The translations under genes were made by a program, and so were the position numbers. A DNA stretch of 64,000 nt, taken from positions 147,265-211,264 of the forward strand of contig CAKRDD010000003.1 of NCBI GenBank assembly GCA_934309345.1. Direction: 5' to 3'. This DNA is from an uncultured Mediterraneibacter sp. GTDB lineage: Bacteria; Bacillota; Clostridia; Lachnospirales; Lachnospiraceae. Positions 33,037 to 42,601 of the stretch are shown in pieces; within the stretch, counting starts at the first letter, position 1, and every line of letters starts with the position of its first letter. The notes under the pieces are model-generated. The model saw nothing but the letters and a program-made list of their open reading frames with translations, was not told the origin of the DNA and ran no database searches.

Positions 33037-34041
33037 ATGAATTACATAATTTTTGGTGGTTCAGGCTTTATCGGCACTCACTTGATTCATCTGTTGAAGA
33101 ATGAATGTGCAAAGTCTGACGATAAAATTTACGATCTTGATATTGTAATGCCTGGAGAAGAGGGAGTTGTTCCGGGAATCGTTGAGAAAAACGATGGTGT
33201 AGAGTATATTCGGTTGGATGTGCGAAAACCAATTGAATTTTCCTTCAAGCCTACAAAGGATGATGTGATTTTTAATCTGTCTGCGGTACATCGGACTCCA
33301 GGACATCCAGATCACGCATACTTTGAAACTAACATTTACGGTGCAGAGAATGTAACGGCATTTGCCGAGAAGTATGGTATCAGAAAGATTTTGTTTACCA
33401 GTTCAATTGCTCCGTATGGTGCAGCGGAAGAACTGAAGACAGAGAATACGCTAGCTACTCCTAACACACCTTATGGCATTAGTAAGCTAGTAGCTGAGAA
33501 AATTCATCAGATTTGGCAAGCTAAAGATTTGAGCAGAGAACTGACTATCGTTCGCCCAGGCATTGTATACGGCAAAGGTGAGCATGGTAATATGACCCGT
33601 CTTTATAATGGTCAGAAAAAACGGTATTTCTTCTATGCGGGACGTAAGGATACCGTCAAGGCTTGTATTTATGTGAAAGAACTTGTGCGTTTCTTTAAGT
33701 ATCGGATGATCGATAATGACTTTCCAGGCGTAGATGTATATAACTGTACATTTGAACCAGCTTATAACATTGAGCAAATCTGTGAGACCATGCAGAGCGC
33801 TACTGGTATGAAACGCCATATTCCACTGGTTCCAGGCGGATTCTTGATGACTGTAGCAACAATTCTTGGTCCGATTGGAGGAAAGAAGGTCGGTATTCAC
33901 CCAGCACGAGTAAAAAAACTTATGGTGAGCACGAATATATGCGGTAAAAAGTTGGCTGATTGTGGGTACAAATTCCATTACAGTTTTAAAGATACCTTCA
34001 AGGATTGGTATGAAGATTGTAATGGAAAAGGACTTTTTTAA
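33037..34041 (+). CDS. NAD-dependent epimerase/dehydratase (extended SDR)
   Basis: A 334-residue extended short-chain dehydrogenase. The Rossmann motif GGSGFIG is at 8-14 and the catalytic pair is in YGISK with SSIAPYG before it. It lies 56 bases after ugd and 12 bases before rfbA, in one transcription unit. It probably modifies a sugar nucleotide, perhaps the UDP-uronic acid made by the upstream enzyme, but the reaction cannot be told from sequence. AAGGAG precedes the ATG. Confidence 0.85.
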   Translation: MNYIIFGGSGFIGTHLIHLLKNECAKSDDKIYDLDIVMPGEEGVVPGIVEKNDGVEYIRLDVRKPIEFSFKPTKDDVIFNLSAVHRTPGHPDHAYFETNIYGAENVTAFAEKYGIRKILFTSSIAPYGAAEELKTENTLATPNTPYGISKLVAEKIHQIWQAKDLSRELTIVRPGIVYGKGEHGNMTRLYNGQKKRYFFYAGRKDTVKACIYVKELVRFFKYRMIDNDFPGVDVYNCTFEPAYNIEQICETMQSATGMKRHIPLVPGGFLMTVATILGPIGGKKVGIHPARVKKLMVSTNICGKKLADCGYKFHYSFKDTFKDWYEDCNGKGLF

Positions 34042-34053
34042 GGAGAATATAGA

Positions 34054-34950
34054 ATGAAGGGCATTATTTTAGCAGGAGGATCTGGCACGCGCCTGTATCC
34101 ATTAACAAAAGTTACGAGCAAGCAGTTATTGCCGATTTACGATAAACCAATGATTTATTATCCGATGTCAGTGCTGATGAATGCAGGAATCCGTGATATT
34201 TTGATAATTTCTACACCACAGGATACTCCACGTTTTGAGAATTTGTTGGGTAATGGTCACCAATTTGGTGTGAATTTAACTTATGCTGTGCAGCCTTCTC
34301 CAGATGGACTGGCACAGGCTTTTATCATTGGTGCTGAATTTATTGGTGATCATTCAGTGGCAATGGTGTTGGGAGACAACATTTTTGCTGGTCACGGTTT
34401 GAAAAAAAGATTGACTGCTGCAGTAGAAAACGCAGAAAGTGGAAAGGGTGCAACAGTATTTGGTTACTATGTAGATGATCCGGAACGTTTTGGTATTGTG
34501 GAGTTTGATAAGAATGGTAAAGCAGTTTCTATCGAGGAAAAGCCAGAGCGTCCAAAGAGCAATTACTGTGTAACAGGATTGTACTTCTATGATAATCGTG
34601 TGGTCAATTTCGCAAAGGATTTGAAGCCGTCTGCTCGTGGCGAATTGGAAATTACTGACTTGAACCGTATTTATCTGGAAAAAGGTTCTCTAAATGTGGA
34701 ACTGCTTGGTCAAGGATTTACTTGGTTGGACACAGGTACACATGAGAGTTTGGTGGATGCTACTAACTTTGTGAAGACGGTGGAACAACACCAACATCGT
34801 AAGATTGCTTGTTTAGAAGAAATTGCATATCTGAACGGCTGGATCAACAGGAGTGAGTTGATGGAAGTCTATGAGGCCATGAAGAAGAATCAGTATGGTC
34901 AGTATCTGAAGGATGTTATGGAAGGTAAGTATCAGGAGCATCTGTATTAA
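34054..34950 (+). CDS. rfbA: Glucose-1-phosphate thymidylyltransferase
   Basis: A 298-residue enzyme starting MKGIILAGGSGTRLYPLT, the nucleotidyltransferase signature, followed by SKQLLPIYDKPMIYYP, typical of RmlA. Further RmlA segments are LGDNIFAGHGL and FTWLDTGTHESL. It makes dTDP-glucose from dTTP and glucose-1-phosphate, the first step to dTDP-L-rhamnose. It is followed by rfbB, rfbD and rfbC, so the whole rhamnose pathway is present in the order A-B-D-C. Confidence 0.96.
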   Translation: MKGIILAGGSGTRLYPLTKVTSKQLLPIYDKPMIYYPMSVLMNAGIRDILIISTPQDTPRFENLLGNGHQFGVNLTYAVQPSPDGLAQAFIIGAEFIGDHSVAMVLGDNIFAGHGLKKRLTAAVENAESGKGATVFGYYVDDPERFGIVEFDKNGKAVSIEEKPERPKSNYCVTGLYFYDNRVVNFAKDLKPSARGELEITDLNRIYLEKGSLNVELLGQGFTWLDTGTHESLVDATNFVKTVEQHQHRKIACLEEIAYLNGWINRSELMEVYEAMKKNQYGQYLKDVMEGKYQEHLY

Positions 34951-34988
34951 TAAGGTAAAGAATAGAGGAGAATAGAGGAGAATAGATT

Positions 34989-36008
34989 ATGAATATTATT
35001 GTTACTGGCGGAGCTGGGTTTATTGGTAGTAATTTTGTGTTTCACATGTTGGAAAAATATCCGGATTACCGGATTATCTGTTTGGACAAGCTGACCTATG
35101 CGGGGAATATGTCCACATTGGCTCCTGTTATGGATAATCCGAAATTCCGCTTCGTGAAAGCAGACATTTGCGACCGTGAAGCAATGGATAAGCTGTTTGA
35201 AGAAGAGCATCCGGATATTGTGGTCAACTTTGCAGCAGAGTCTCATGTTGACCGATCAATCGAGGATCCAGGTATCTTTCTTCAGACTAACATTATCGGT
35301 ACAAGTGTGTTGATGGACGCTTGTCGCAAGTATGGCATCCAGCGTTATCATCAGGTATCTACGGATGAGGTCTACGGTGACCTTCCACTGGATCGTCCTG
35401 ACCTGTTTTTCACCGAAGAAACTCCAATCCACACCAGTTCTCCGTACAGCAGCTCCAAGGCTGCTGCTGACCTGCTGGTTTTGGCTTATCACCGTACTTA
35501 CGGCCTGCCTGTGACGATTTCTCGTTGCTCCAACAACTATGGTCCATATCACTTCCCAGAGAAGCTGATTCCGCTGATGATCGCCAATGCACTGGCAGAC
35601 AAGTCACTGCCTGTTTACGGCGAGGGTCTGAACGTCCGTGATTGGTTGTATGTGGAAGACCACTGTAAGGCTATTGACCTGATTATCCACAAGGGGCGTG
35701 TGGGCGAAGTCTACAATGTTGGCGGTCACAACGAGAAGCAGAACATCGAGATCGTGAAGATCATCTGCAAGGAGTTGGACAAGCCGGAGAGCCTGATTAC
35801 CCATGTTGGCGACCGTAAAGGTCACGATATGCGTTATGCCATCGACCCGACCAAGATCCACAATGAGCTGGGTTGGTTGCCAGAGACCAAGTTTGAGGAC
35901 GGCATCAAGAAGACTATTCAGTGGTATCTTGATAACCGTGAGTGGTGGGAAACCATTATCAGCGGCGAGTATCGGAACTATTACGAGAAAATGTACAGCA
36001 ACCGCTAA
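34989..36008 (+). CDS. rfbB: dTDP-glucose 4,6-dehydratase
   Basis: A 339-residue SDR enzyme. NAD-binding TGGAGFIGSNF is at 6-16, the STDEVYGD motif holds the catalytic Thr/Asp/Glu, and YSSSKAAAD the Tyr/Lys pair. It converts dTDP-glucose to the 4-keto-6-deoxy sugar, the second rhamnose step. From about 35200 the codon use becomes visibly richer in G/C (CTG, GAC, CAC, GTG) than in the flanking genes, which suggests a different source or recombination in this part of the operon. GAGGAG lies a few bases ahead of the ATG. Confidence 0.96.
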   Translation: MNIIVTGGAGFIGSNFVFHMLEKYPDYRIICLDKLTYAGNMSTLAPVMDNPKFRFVKADICDREAMDKLFEEEHPDIVVNFAAESHVDRSIEDPGIFLQTNIIGTSVLMDACRKYGIQRYHQVSTDEVYGDLPLDRPDLFFTEETPIHTSSPYSSSKAAADLLVLAYHRTYGLPVTISRCSNNYGPYHFPEKLIPLMIANALADKSLPVYGEGLNVRDWLYVEDHCKAIDLIIHKGRVGEVYNVGGHNEKQNIEIVKIICKELDKPESLITHVGDRKGHDMRYAIDPTKIHNELGWLPETKFEDGIKKTIQWYLDNREWWETIISGEYRNYYEKMYSNR

Positions 36009-36022
36009 TAGGAGGAAAGAGC

Positions 36023-36937
36023 TTGAAGTTTTTTGTAACAGGCGTTGGCGGTCAGTTGGGTCATGATGTGATGAACGAACTGCTGAAGCGTGGTCATGAA
36101 GGTGTAGGTTCTGATATTCAGAAAAACTACAGCGGTGTGGCTAATGGTTCTGCGGTAACAAAAGCATCGTATGTTGCTTTGGACATTACTGATAAAGACG
36201 CTGTTGAGAAAGTAATTACAGAAGTAAATCCTAATGCTGTGATCCATTGCGCAGCATGGACAGCAGTGGATATGGCAGAGGATGACGATAAAGTAGCAAA
36301 AGTCCGTGCTATCAATGCTGGCGGCACCCAGAATATTGCAGATGTCTGCAAGAAGCTGGACTGCAAGATGACCTATATCAGCACGGATTATGTGTTTGAT
36401 GGTCAGGGCACAGAACCTTGGCAGCCAGACTGCACGGATTATAAGCCTTTGAATGTGTACGGTCAGACAAAACTGGAAGGTGAGCTGGCAGTCAGTCAGA
36501 CTCTGGAAAAGTATTTTATTGTCCGCATTGCATGGGTGTTCGGGCTGAATGGTAAAAACTTCATCAAGACCATGCTGAATGTCGGTAAGACACACGACAC
36601 TGTTCGTGTGGTCAATGACCAGATTGGTACACCGACTTATACATACGATCTGGCTCGACTGCTTGTCGATATGAATGAGACTGAGAAGTACGGCTATTAC
36701 CATGCGACTAACGAGGGGGGCTATATTAGCTGGTACGATTTTACAAAGGAAATTTACCGTCAGGCTGGTTACAAGACTGAGGTGATTCCGGTAAGTACAG
36801 AAGAATACGGTCTTAGTAAGGCTGCTCGTCCTTTCAATAGTCGTCTGGATAAGAGCAAGCTGGTGGAATCAGACTTTACTCCACTTCCGACCTGGCAGGA
36901 TGCACTGAGCCGCTATTTGAAAGAGATCGAACAGTAA
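36023..36937 (+). CDS. rfbD: dTDP-4-dehydrorhamnose reductase
   Basis: A 304-residue SDR enzyme starting at TTG 36023, directly behind AGGAGGAAAG; the protein then begins KFFVTGVGGQLGHDV, the normal RmlD N-terminus. An open frame extends upstream into rfbB but is not needed. Further motifs are NAVIHCAAWTAVDMAE, YISTDYVFDG and YGQTKLEGE (Tyr/Lys pair). It reduces the keto-rhamnose intermediate with NAD(P)H in the last step. It lies 14 bases after rfbB and precedes rfbC by 14 bases, although the reaction order is C then D. Confidence 0.95.
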   Translation: MKFFVTGVGGQLGHDVMNELLKRGHEGVGSDIQKNYSGVANGSAVTKASYVALDITDKDAVEKVITEVNPNAVIHCAAWTAVDMAEDDDKVAKVRAINAGGTQNIADVCKKLDCKMTYISTDYVFDGQGTEPWQPDCTDYKPLNVYGQTKLEGELAVSQTLEKYFIVRIAWVFGLNGKNFIKTMLNVGKTHDTVRVVNDQIGTPTYTYDLARLLVDMNETEKYGYYHATNEGGYISWYDFTKEIYRQAGYKTEVIPVSTEEYGLSKAARPFNSRLDKSKLVESDFTPLPTWQDALSRYLKEIEQ

Positions 36938-36951
36938 GAGGAGATAGAAAA

Positions 36952-37560
36952 ATGGGACAGATTAAAGTTCAGAAAAATGTAGGAGGCATCGAGGGACTTT
37001 GTGTCATTGAGCCAGCTGTTCACGGCGACGCCCGTGGCTATTTCATGGAAACCTACAACGAAAAAGATATGAAGGAAGCTGGCATTGACATCCACTTTGT
37101 GCAGGATAATCAGTCCATGTCCACAAAAGGTGTGTTGCGTGGTCTGCATTTTCAGAAGCAGTATCCACAGTGCAAGCTGGTGCGCGCTGTGCGCGGAACG
37201 GTGTTTGATGTTGCAGTTGACTTGAGAAGCGATTCTAAGAGTTATGGCAAGTGGTATGGTGTTACGCTGTCTGCCGAGAATAAGAAACAATTTCTCATTC
37301 CGGAAGGATTTGCACACGGTTTTCTAGTTTTGAGTGATGAAGCAGAGTTCTGCTACAAAGTTAATGACTTTTGGCATCCGAATGATGAAGGCGGCATGGC
37401 GTGGAACGATCCAAAGATTGGTATTAAGTGGCCCAAATTGAAAGGTGAGTACAAAGGCAATGCAAGTTCAGAAGGCTACTCATTGGAAGATGGTACAGTT
37501 CTAAACTTGAGTGACAAGGATCAAAAGTGGTTAGGATTGAAAGATACTTTTAAGTTCTGA
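36952..37560 (+). CDS. rfbC: dTDP-4-dehydrorhamnose 3,5-epimerase
   Basis: A 202-residue cupin-fold epimerase of usual RmlC size. The segments DARGYFMETYNEKDM, VQDNQSMSTKGVLRGLHFQ (with the catalytic His), VRGTVFDVAVDLR, FAHGFLVLSD (second active residue region) and CYKV are all present. It epimerises the keto sugar at C3 and C5, completing the set for dTDP-L-rhamnose together with rfbA, rfbB and rfbD. AGGAG lies before the ATG. Confidence 0.95.
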   Translation: MGQIKVQKNVGGIEGLCVIEPAVHGDARGYFMETYNEKDMKEAGIDIHFVQDNQSMSTKGVLRGLHFQKQYPQCKLVRAVRGTVFDVAVDLRSDSKSYGKWYGVTLSAENKKQFLIPEGFAHGFLVLSDEAEFCYKVNDFWHPNDEGGMAWNDPKIGIKWPKLKGEYKGNASSEGYSLEDGTVLNLSDKDQKWLGLKDTFKF

Positions 37561-37573
37561 AAGGAAAAATGAT

Positions 37574-38413
37574 ATGAGAATTTTAGTGACAGGTGCAAAT
37601 GGTTATCTTGGACAGGGTGTTGTAAAAGCACTTTTGGATAATGGACATGATGTTGTGGCTGCCGATTTTAAGACCACTTATGTAGATGACCGAGCAGAAA
37701 AGGTGGATTGTGACTTGTTTTCAGTAGAAGAACCATATATATACTTTGGAAAACCAGATGTTCTTCTTCATTTAGCGTGGAGAGATGGATTTATCCATTA
37801 CTCAGAAAATCATATTGCAGATTTGCCGAAACATTACCATTTCTTAGAAAAAATGGTTGATTCTAATATCGATAAGATTAGTGTCATGGGGACAATGCAC
37901 GAAATAGGTTTTTTTGAAGGCAGTATTAATGAAAACACGCCTTGTCATCCGATGAGTCTTTATGGTATTGGTAAGGATGCTCTTCGTAACTGTGTAGCAA
38001 TGATGACTAATGGTAAGCATACGAACTGGCAATGGTTACGTGGGTACTACATCGTGGGACATTCAGAGTTTGGCTGCTCAATTTTTTCGAAAATTACAGC
38101 AGCAGAAAAAGAGGGCAAAAGGGAATTTCCGTTCACAAATGGTCAAAATCAGTTTGATTTTATTGATTATGATGATTTTTGTGAACAAGTTGCAGCAGCT
38201 GTCGGTCAGGACAAAATCAATGGAATTATTAATATTTGTTCTGGAAAACCAGAAAAGCTGGCTGATCGTGTAGAACGATTTATTAAAGAAAATGGGTATG
38301 GAATACGTTTAAAGTATGGTGCATTCCCAGACAGACCTTATGATTCTAAAGCAGTGTGGGGGAATAGTAATAAAATAGTGCAGATTATGAACGAGAAAAA
38401 TTATAAGTCATGA
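37574..38413 (+). CDS. NAD(P)-dependent SDR oxidoreductase/epimerase
   Basis: A 279-residue extended SDR protein. The Rossmann motif TGANGYLG is at 6-13 and the active-site region is VMGTMHEIGFFEG followed by YGIGKDAL. It is shorter than most NDP-sugar epimerases and lacks much of the C-terminal substrate domain. Placed directly after the rhamnose genes, it may make another sugar nucleotide such as a talose derivative from the same keto intermediate; this is inference. AAAGGA precedes the ATG. Confidence 0.8.
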   Translation: MRILVTGANGYLGQGVVKALLDNGHDVVAADFKTTYVDDRAEKVDCDLFSVEEPYIYFGKPDVLLHLAWRDGFIHYSENHIADLPKHYHFLEKMVDSNIDKISVMGTMHEIGFFEGSINENTPCHPMSLYGIGKDALRNCVAMMTNGKHTNWQWLRGYYIVGHSEFGCSIFSKITAAEKEGKREFPFTNGQNQFDFIDYDDFCEQVAAAVGQDKINGIINICSGKPEKLADRVERFIKENGYGIRLKYGAFPDRPYDSKAVWGNSNKIVQIMNEKNYKS

Positions 38414-38448
38414 GTACAATATAATATATAGTTGGAAAGGAAAGTAAT

Positions 38449-39444
38449 GTGGAAAAACAAAGAATGATGCTTATTGCACCGTTATTCTTTAACTATTATA
38501 AAGAAATGATAGCAGAGGCAGAAAATCTAGGTTACCAAGTCGATTATATTTGCGATGCTGCAAGTAATTCGAATTTGTCAAAAGCAATTGGGAGAATCAA
38601 CAAGCGATTGATAAAACAAAGTACAAAAAAATATTTTTCAGAGAGTGTGATACCTCAAATTACAGGGAAAGTTTATGATGTTGTACTTCTTGTGGCAGGA
38701 ATGACCTGTGTATTTGATGGTGATATGATGAAAAGGATTAGAGAAATGAATCCGCAGGCAAAATTTGTTATGTATCAGTGGGATTCTGAGGAAAATCTTC
38801 CTTATTCAACAAAAATCCATCCATATTTTGATGAATTATATTCATTTGATTTGAATGATTGTGCACGTTCGAAGAAATATATATTTCTTCCGCTTTTTTA
38901 TACGAGGGATTATGAAAAAATTGGCATGGAACAAGTTTCAAATTTTATCTATGATTGTTCATATGTCGGAACGGCTCATCCGCAAAAATATGAAGATATT
39001 AATAAGATTTCGACAACATTGAAGAAGATCATGCCAAGGCAGTATATTTATCATTATATGCCATCTTTTTTAAAGTATATATATCATAAGATGTTTGCTA
39101 AGGAATTTCGACATGCAAAACGCAAAGAGTTTATGACAGAAAAATTGGATACAGATCAAATGATGCATATATTTGAAAAATCTAAGTGCATATTGGATGC
39201 ACCACAAGCAGGACAGAGTGGATTGACAATTCGTAGTATTGAATGTCTCGGAGCAAAGCGGAAACTTATAACATCAAATGCTGATATTAAAAAATATGAT
39301 TTTTACAACCCTTCCAATGTTTTAGTGTTTGATGGAAAGATTGATCCTGAAGATATATTCTTCAAAAGTGAATATGAGGAACTTGATACTGCAATCTATA
39401 AAAAATACTCGTTAAGAGAATGGCTGAAAGTGATGCTTAAGTAA
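38449..39444 (+). CDS. CgeB-like glycosyltransferase / lipopolysaccharide biosynthesis protein
   Basis: A 331-residue protein starting at GTG 38449, with GGAAAGG upstream. The N-terminal half reads like a GT-B fold (IAPLFFNYYKEMIAEAENLG, QWDSEENLPY) and the C-terminal part has FEKSKCILDAPQAGQSGLTIR and SIECLGAKRKLIT, close to the C-terminal donor-site motif of CgeB and group-1-like transferases. Sugar and acceptor are unknown. It follows the sugar nucleotide genes and starts the glycosyltransferase block. Confidence 0.75.
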   Translation: MEKQRMMLIAPLFFNYYKEMIAEAENLGYQVDYICDAASNSNLSKAIGRINKRLIKQSTKKYFSESVIPQITGKVYDVVLLVAGMTCVFDGDMMKRIREMNPQAKFVMYQWDSEENLPYSTKIHPYFDELYSFDLNDCARSKKYIFLPLFYTRDYEKIGMEQVSNFIYDCSYVGTAHPQKYEDINKISTTLKKIMPRQYIYHYMPSFLKYIYHKMFAKEFRHAKRKEFMTEKLDTDQMMHIFEKSKCILDAPQAGQSGLTIRSIECLGAKRKLITSNADIKKYDFYNPSNVLVFDGKIDPEDIFFKSEYEELDTAIYKKYSLREWLKVMLK

Positions 39445-39478
39445 GTCAGCCAACGTAGAAGAAAGGATAAAGAATATC

Positions 39479-40207
39479 ATGATATCAGTTTGTATGGCGA
39501 CTTATAACGGTGAAAAGTATATAAAAGAGCAACTGAATTCGATTTTAAAACAACTTAGCAAGACTGATGAAATCATAATTTCTGACGATGGGTCAAAAGA
39601 TGGTACGAAAGCTGTCATTGATTCAATTGACGATGAGCGAATTCGATTTATTGAAAATCATGGAACCCATGGATTTACCCATAATTTTGAAAATGCACTT
39701 CGGCATGCAAAAGGTGATTATATTTTTCTATCAGATCAAGATGACATTTGGATGGATAACAAAGTAGCTATTATAATGGAGGAACTTGAAACGTATGATT
39801 TTGTTACCCATGATTGTATTACAGTGGATGCACAGATGCAAGTGATATCAGAATCAAGGTTTAAAGATTTCAATGTGAGACCTGGATTCGTTAATCATTT
39901 AATTAAGTCACGGTATTTGGGATGCTGTATGGCATTTAACCGAAAAGTAATGGATGTTGTACTTCCATTTCCCAAAAATGATTTTCTTGTCGAGCATGAT
40001 ATTTGGATTGCAGCAGTTGCTTTTTTGTATTTCAAAGCAGAAGTACTGAGAATACCGCTGATTTATTATAGAAGACATGGAAATAACGTCTCGGATGGTG
40101 GCTTCACAAAAGGGTATTCTGCAAAAGTGAAGTTAGAGAAGAGGGGATATCGTCTTTTAAAGTTATTAAAGGCATATCCTAGAGTGCATAGAGCAAATAG
40201 GTGTTAA
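39479..40207 (+). CDS. Glycosyltransferase family 2
   Basis: A 242-residue GT-A protein with SVCMATYNGEKYIKEQLNSI at the start, the nucleotide-binding ISDDGSKDGT (about 34-43) and the metal-binding FLSDQDDIW (about 84-92). The LVEHDIWIAA segment supplies the likely catalytic acid. These features resemble rhamnosyltransferase-like family 2 enzymes, which would suit the dTDP-rhamnose genes upstream. The end is soluble with no membrane span. Its stop lies 12 bases before the next ATG. Confidence 0.88.
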   Translation: MISVCMATYNGEKYIKEQLNSILKQLSKTDEIIISDDGSKDGTKAVIDSIDDERIRFIENHGTHGFTHNFENALRHAKGDYIFLSDQDDIWMDNKVAIIMEELETYDFVTHDCITVDAQMQVISESRFKDFNVRPGFVNHLIKSRYLGCCMAFNRKVMDVVLPFPKNDFLVEHDIWIAAVAFLYFKAEVLRIPLIYYRRHGNNVSDGGFTKGYSAKVKLEKRGYRLLKLLKAYPRVHRANRC

Positions 40208-40218
40208 AGGTGAAAAAT

Positions 40219-41301
40219 ATGAATGCATTATTTATTGCAAATATAGAGATGGATGAAAATGAAGGGATTTATAAGAAAGTGCTGGCAGAGGCTACTGCAA
40301 TTAAGCACGTATTAGGCACATGCGATTTGGTTACTAGATTTGATGGAAAGGCTAAAGTTAAGAAAGATGGAATGGAATCTTTTATACAGCCAAAGACTGT
40401 TTTGGACTATACGCTAGATAGAATCAAGGATGACAGTGTGGATTTTATATATATTCGTCATATGATTCCCTCACCAAAGTTGATAATGATGCTCAAAATT
40501 GCAAAGAATAAGAATATTAAAATTTATTATGAGATTCCGACATACCCATATTTTGGAGAGCAATTTAAGGCATCTCGCAAAAAATATAGGGCGATTATTA
40601 AAATTGGCTTAGATGTTGTTTTTTGGCCAAGTATTTATAAATATATAGATAAGCTTGTTATTATTCGTAGTAGTTCAAAAGCAAAAGTATACAAAAAGAT
40701 GGTTCAAATAACAAATGGTGTACGAGTAGATAATATTAAAAGCAAGACATATTCGATTAAGGAGAATGATGTATTCCGAATGGTTACTGTGGGAACATTA
40801 TTTCCATATCATGGATATGATCGAGTGTTAAAAGGCATGGCAGCGTGTCACGAGCATATAGGAAACATTAATGTTGAGTTTCACGTTGTGGGAAGCAGTC
40901 AGACAATTGATGATTTACATAAGATGGCAGACGAGTTAGGTTTACACAAGGTATATTTTCATGGCGTTAAAACTACAGAAGAGCTGAATTTAATGTATGA
41001 GCAATTTAATGTGGGATTGGGGTGTTTGGCACTCCATCGAAGAAATGCTGATATAGATACAACACTTAAAATTATTGAATATTACTGCAGAGGTGTTCCG
41101 GTAATAAGCTCAGGTAAATGTCCAATATCAGATGAACGGTTTTCACATATTGTTGCGGATAATGAAGAGCCAATAGATATTGCCGAAATATATGATTACT
41201 ACTGCAGATTAACAGATGCAGAGCTGAAGTCTATATCTGAAATGGCAAAAAAGCAGTTTGCATGGGATAGCATTATGCGCAAATGCATAAATGATGTTTG
41301 A
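40219..41301 (+). CDS. Glycosyltransferase family 4
   Basis: A 360-residue GT-B protein. ATG 40219 is chosen over a GTG 18 bases upstream because AAAGG sits between. The C-terminal domain shows VTVGTLFPYHGYDRVLKGM, VEFHVVGSSQTIDDLHKMA, YFHGVKTTEELNLMYEQFN and TTLKIIEYYCRGVPVI, the canonical Glycos_transf_1 order with the EX7E-like donor site. Sugar and linkage unknown. Confidence 0.85.
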   Translation: MNALFIANIEMDENEGIYKKVLAEATAIKHVLGTCDLVTRFDGKAKVKKDGMESFIQPKTVLDYTLDRIKDDSVDFIYIRHMIPSPKLIMMLKIAKNKNIKIYYEIPTYPYFGEQFKASRKKYRAIIKIGLDVVFWPSIYKYIDKLVIIRSSSKAKVYKKMVQITNGVRVDNIKSKTYSIKENDVFRMVTVGTLFPYHGYDRVLKGMAACHEHIGNINVEFHVVGSSQTIDDLHKMADELGLHKVYFHGVKTTEELNLMYEQFNVGLGCLALHRRNADIDTTLKIIEYYCRGVPVISSGKCPISDERFSHIVADNEEPIDIAEIYDYYCRLTDAELKSISEMAKKQFAWDSIMRKCINDV

Positions 41302-41319
41302 GTTGGAGGAGAGAGAATA

Positions 41320-42600
41320 ATGACGGTTGATGGCGCACAGATTGCGTTTTATATCGGGTTAAAAAATTCAAAAAGTACTTTAGCTAATGCAGATATTTCT
41401 ATTGGAAATCCCGGAGTGGGTGGGACACAATATTTATTTCTTTTGACTGTAAAGGAATACAATAGAATCTATGGTGCAGGACAGGCAATCCTTTTGAGTG
41501 ATGGAGAGTTTGGATTGCAGGATAAAGATATACCGACACTTATTGTCGGAAGTGAAAAGAATGCTGTTGAGTATTGCGAAAAGGCAAAAATTGATTGGCT
41601 TGTTTTTAATGCAAATGTACTGAATCGAATTCCAAGTAGTGTATTTGATACAACTATCAAAATAGCTGTTTGGGCACATAATACCCTTTCATGGAAACGG
41701 CAGAAAATAGCTGCAAAAACAAAGAGTATACAGCGAGTTGTCTGCGTAAGTAAAAGTCAATATAAGAATATGGAAGACACTCCGTGTTGGGAAAAATGTA
41801 CATATATCAATAATGTTGTACCACTTGAATTTTGTAAACGTGCGACGATAAGTACACATGAAAAGCCTATTGCAGTTTATGTGGGAAGTGTAATGCCACA
41901 AAAAGGTGTCCACAATCTGTTAGAAATATGGAAAAATGTGGAGAAAGAAGTGCCAACAGCACAGTTATTGATTTTTGGCGGGGCAAATGTTTGGAATCCA
42001 AGTGCTAAACTTGGAAGCACTGGCGCGGGTGATATGTATTATGATCGTGTGATTCGACGTAGATTAGACAGATTAGATCATCCAGAGAATATTCACTTTA
42101 TGGGTGCAAAAGGCTGGAAAGAAATAAGTAAAATGATTTCCAATGCTCGCGTAGGAGTTGTGAATCCGTCACACTATATGAGAGACGAAACCTTTTGCAT
42201 GTCAGCTGTAGAAATGGAAGTGCATGGAATACCAGTTGTTTCACGCCAGAGACATGATGGACTTAATACAACGATTGCGCATGCTAAGACGGGATTTTTG
42301 GAAGAAACAGATAAAGACATTGCTAACAGTTTAGTTAAATTATTGACTACCCAAGAATTTAGCACTGAAATGGGTATAACAGCTAAAGAATATGCAGAGC
42401 AGTTTGTTCCGAACAATGAATTGCACAAATGGAAAGATATAGTTGATGACAGTATTAGTAACATTGTATGTAAGAAGAATAGCGCTTTTACATCTAGGGA
42501 TGCAAAATTACTACGTCATGATTTTATTCTAAAAATTGGTTTTCTGATTGAATCAGGTAAGGGATTAGATTTAGTTCTAAGAAAACTAGGGAGGAAATAA
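41320..42600 (+). CDS. Glycosyltransferase family 4
   Basis: A 426-residue GT-B protein. The N-terminal half has NPGVGGTQYLFLLTVKEYN, a glycine-rich acceptor-side loop. The C-terminal half has AVYVGSVMPQKGVHNLLEIW, QLLIFGGANVW, IHFMGAKGWKEISKMIS and ETFCMSAVEMEVHGIPVVS, the family 4 donor-binding elements. GGAGGAGAG precedes the ATG and the next gene starts one base after the stop region, so translation is coupled. Confidence 0.86.
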   Translation: MTVDGAQIAFYIGLKNSKSTLANADISIGNPGVGGTQYLFLLTVKEYNRIYGAGQAILLSDGEFGLQDKDIPTLIVGSEKNAVEYCEKAKIDWLVFNANVLNRIPSSVFDTTIKIAVWAHNTLSWKRQKIAAKTKSIQRVVCVSKSQYKNMEDTPCWEKCTYINNVVPLEFCKRATISTHEKPIAVYVGSVMPQKGVHNLLEIWKNVEKEVPTAQLLIFGGANVWNPSAKLGSTGAGDMYYDRVIRRRLDRLDHPENIHFMGAKGWKEISKMISNARVGVVNPSHYMRDETFCMSAVEMEVHGIPVVSRQRHDGLNTTIAHAKTGFLEETDKDIANSLVKLLTTQEFSTEMGITAKEYAEQFVPNNELHKWKDIVDDSISNIVCKKNSAFTSRDAKLLRHDFILKIGFLIESGKGLDLVLRKLGRK

Positions 42601-42601
42601 T

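Noticed and set aside
36005..36703. 232-codon minus-strand open frame inside rfbD
   Set aside because: Shadow of a conserved gene; Cys/Ile-rich with no recognisable domain.
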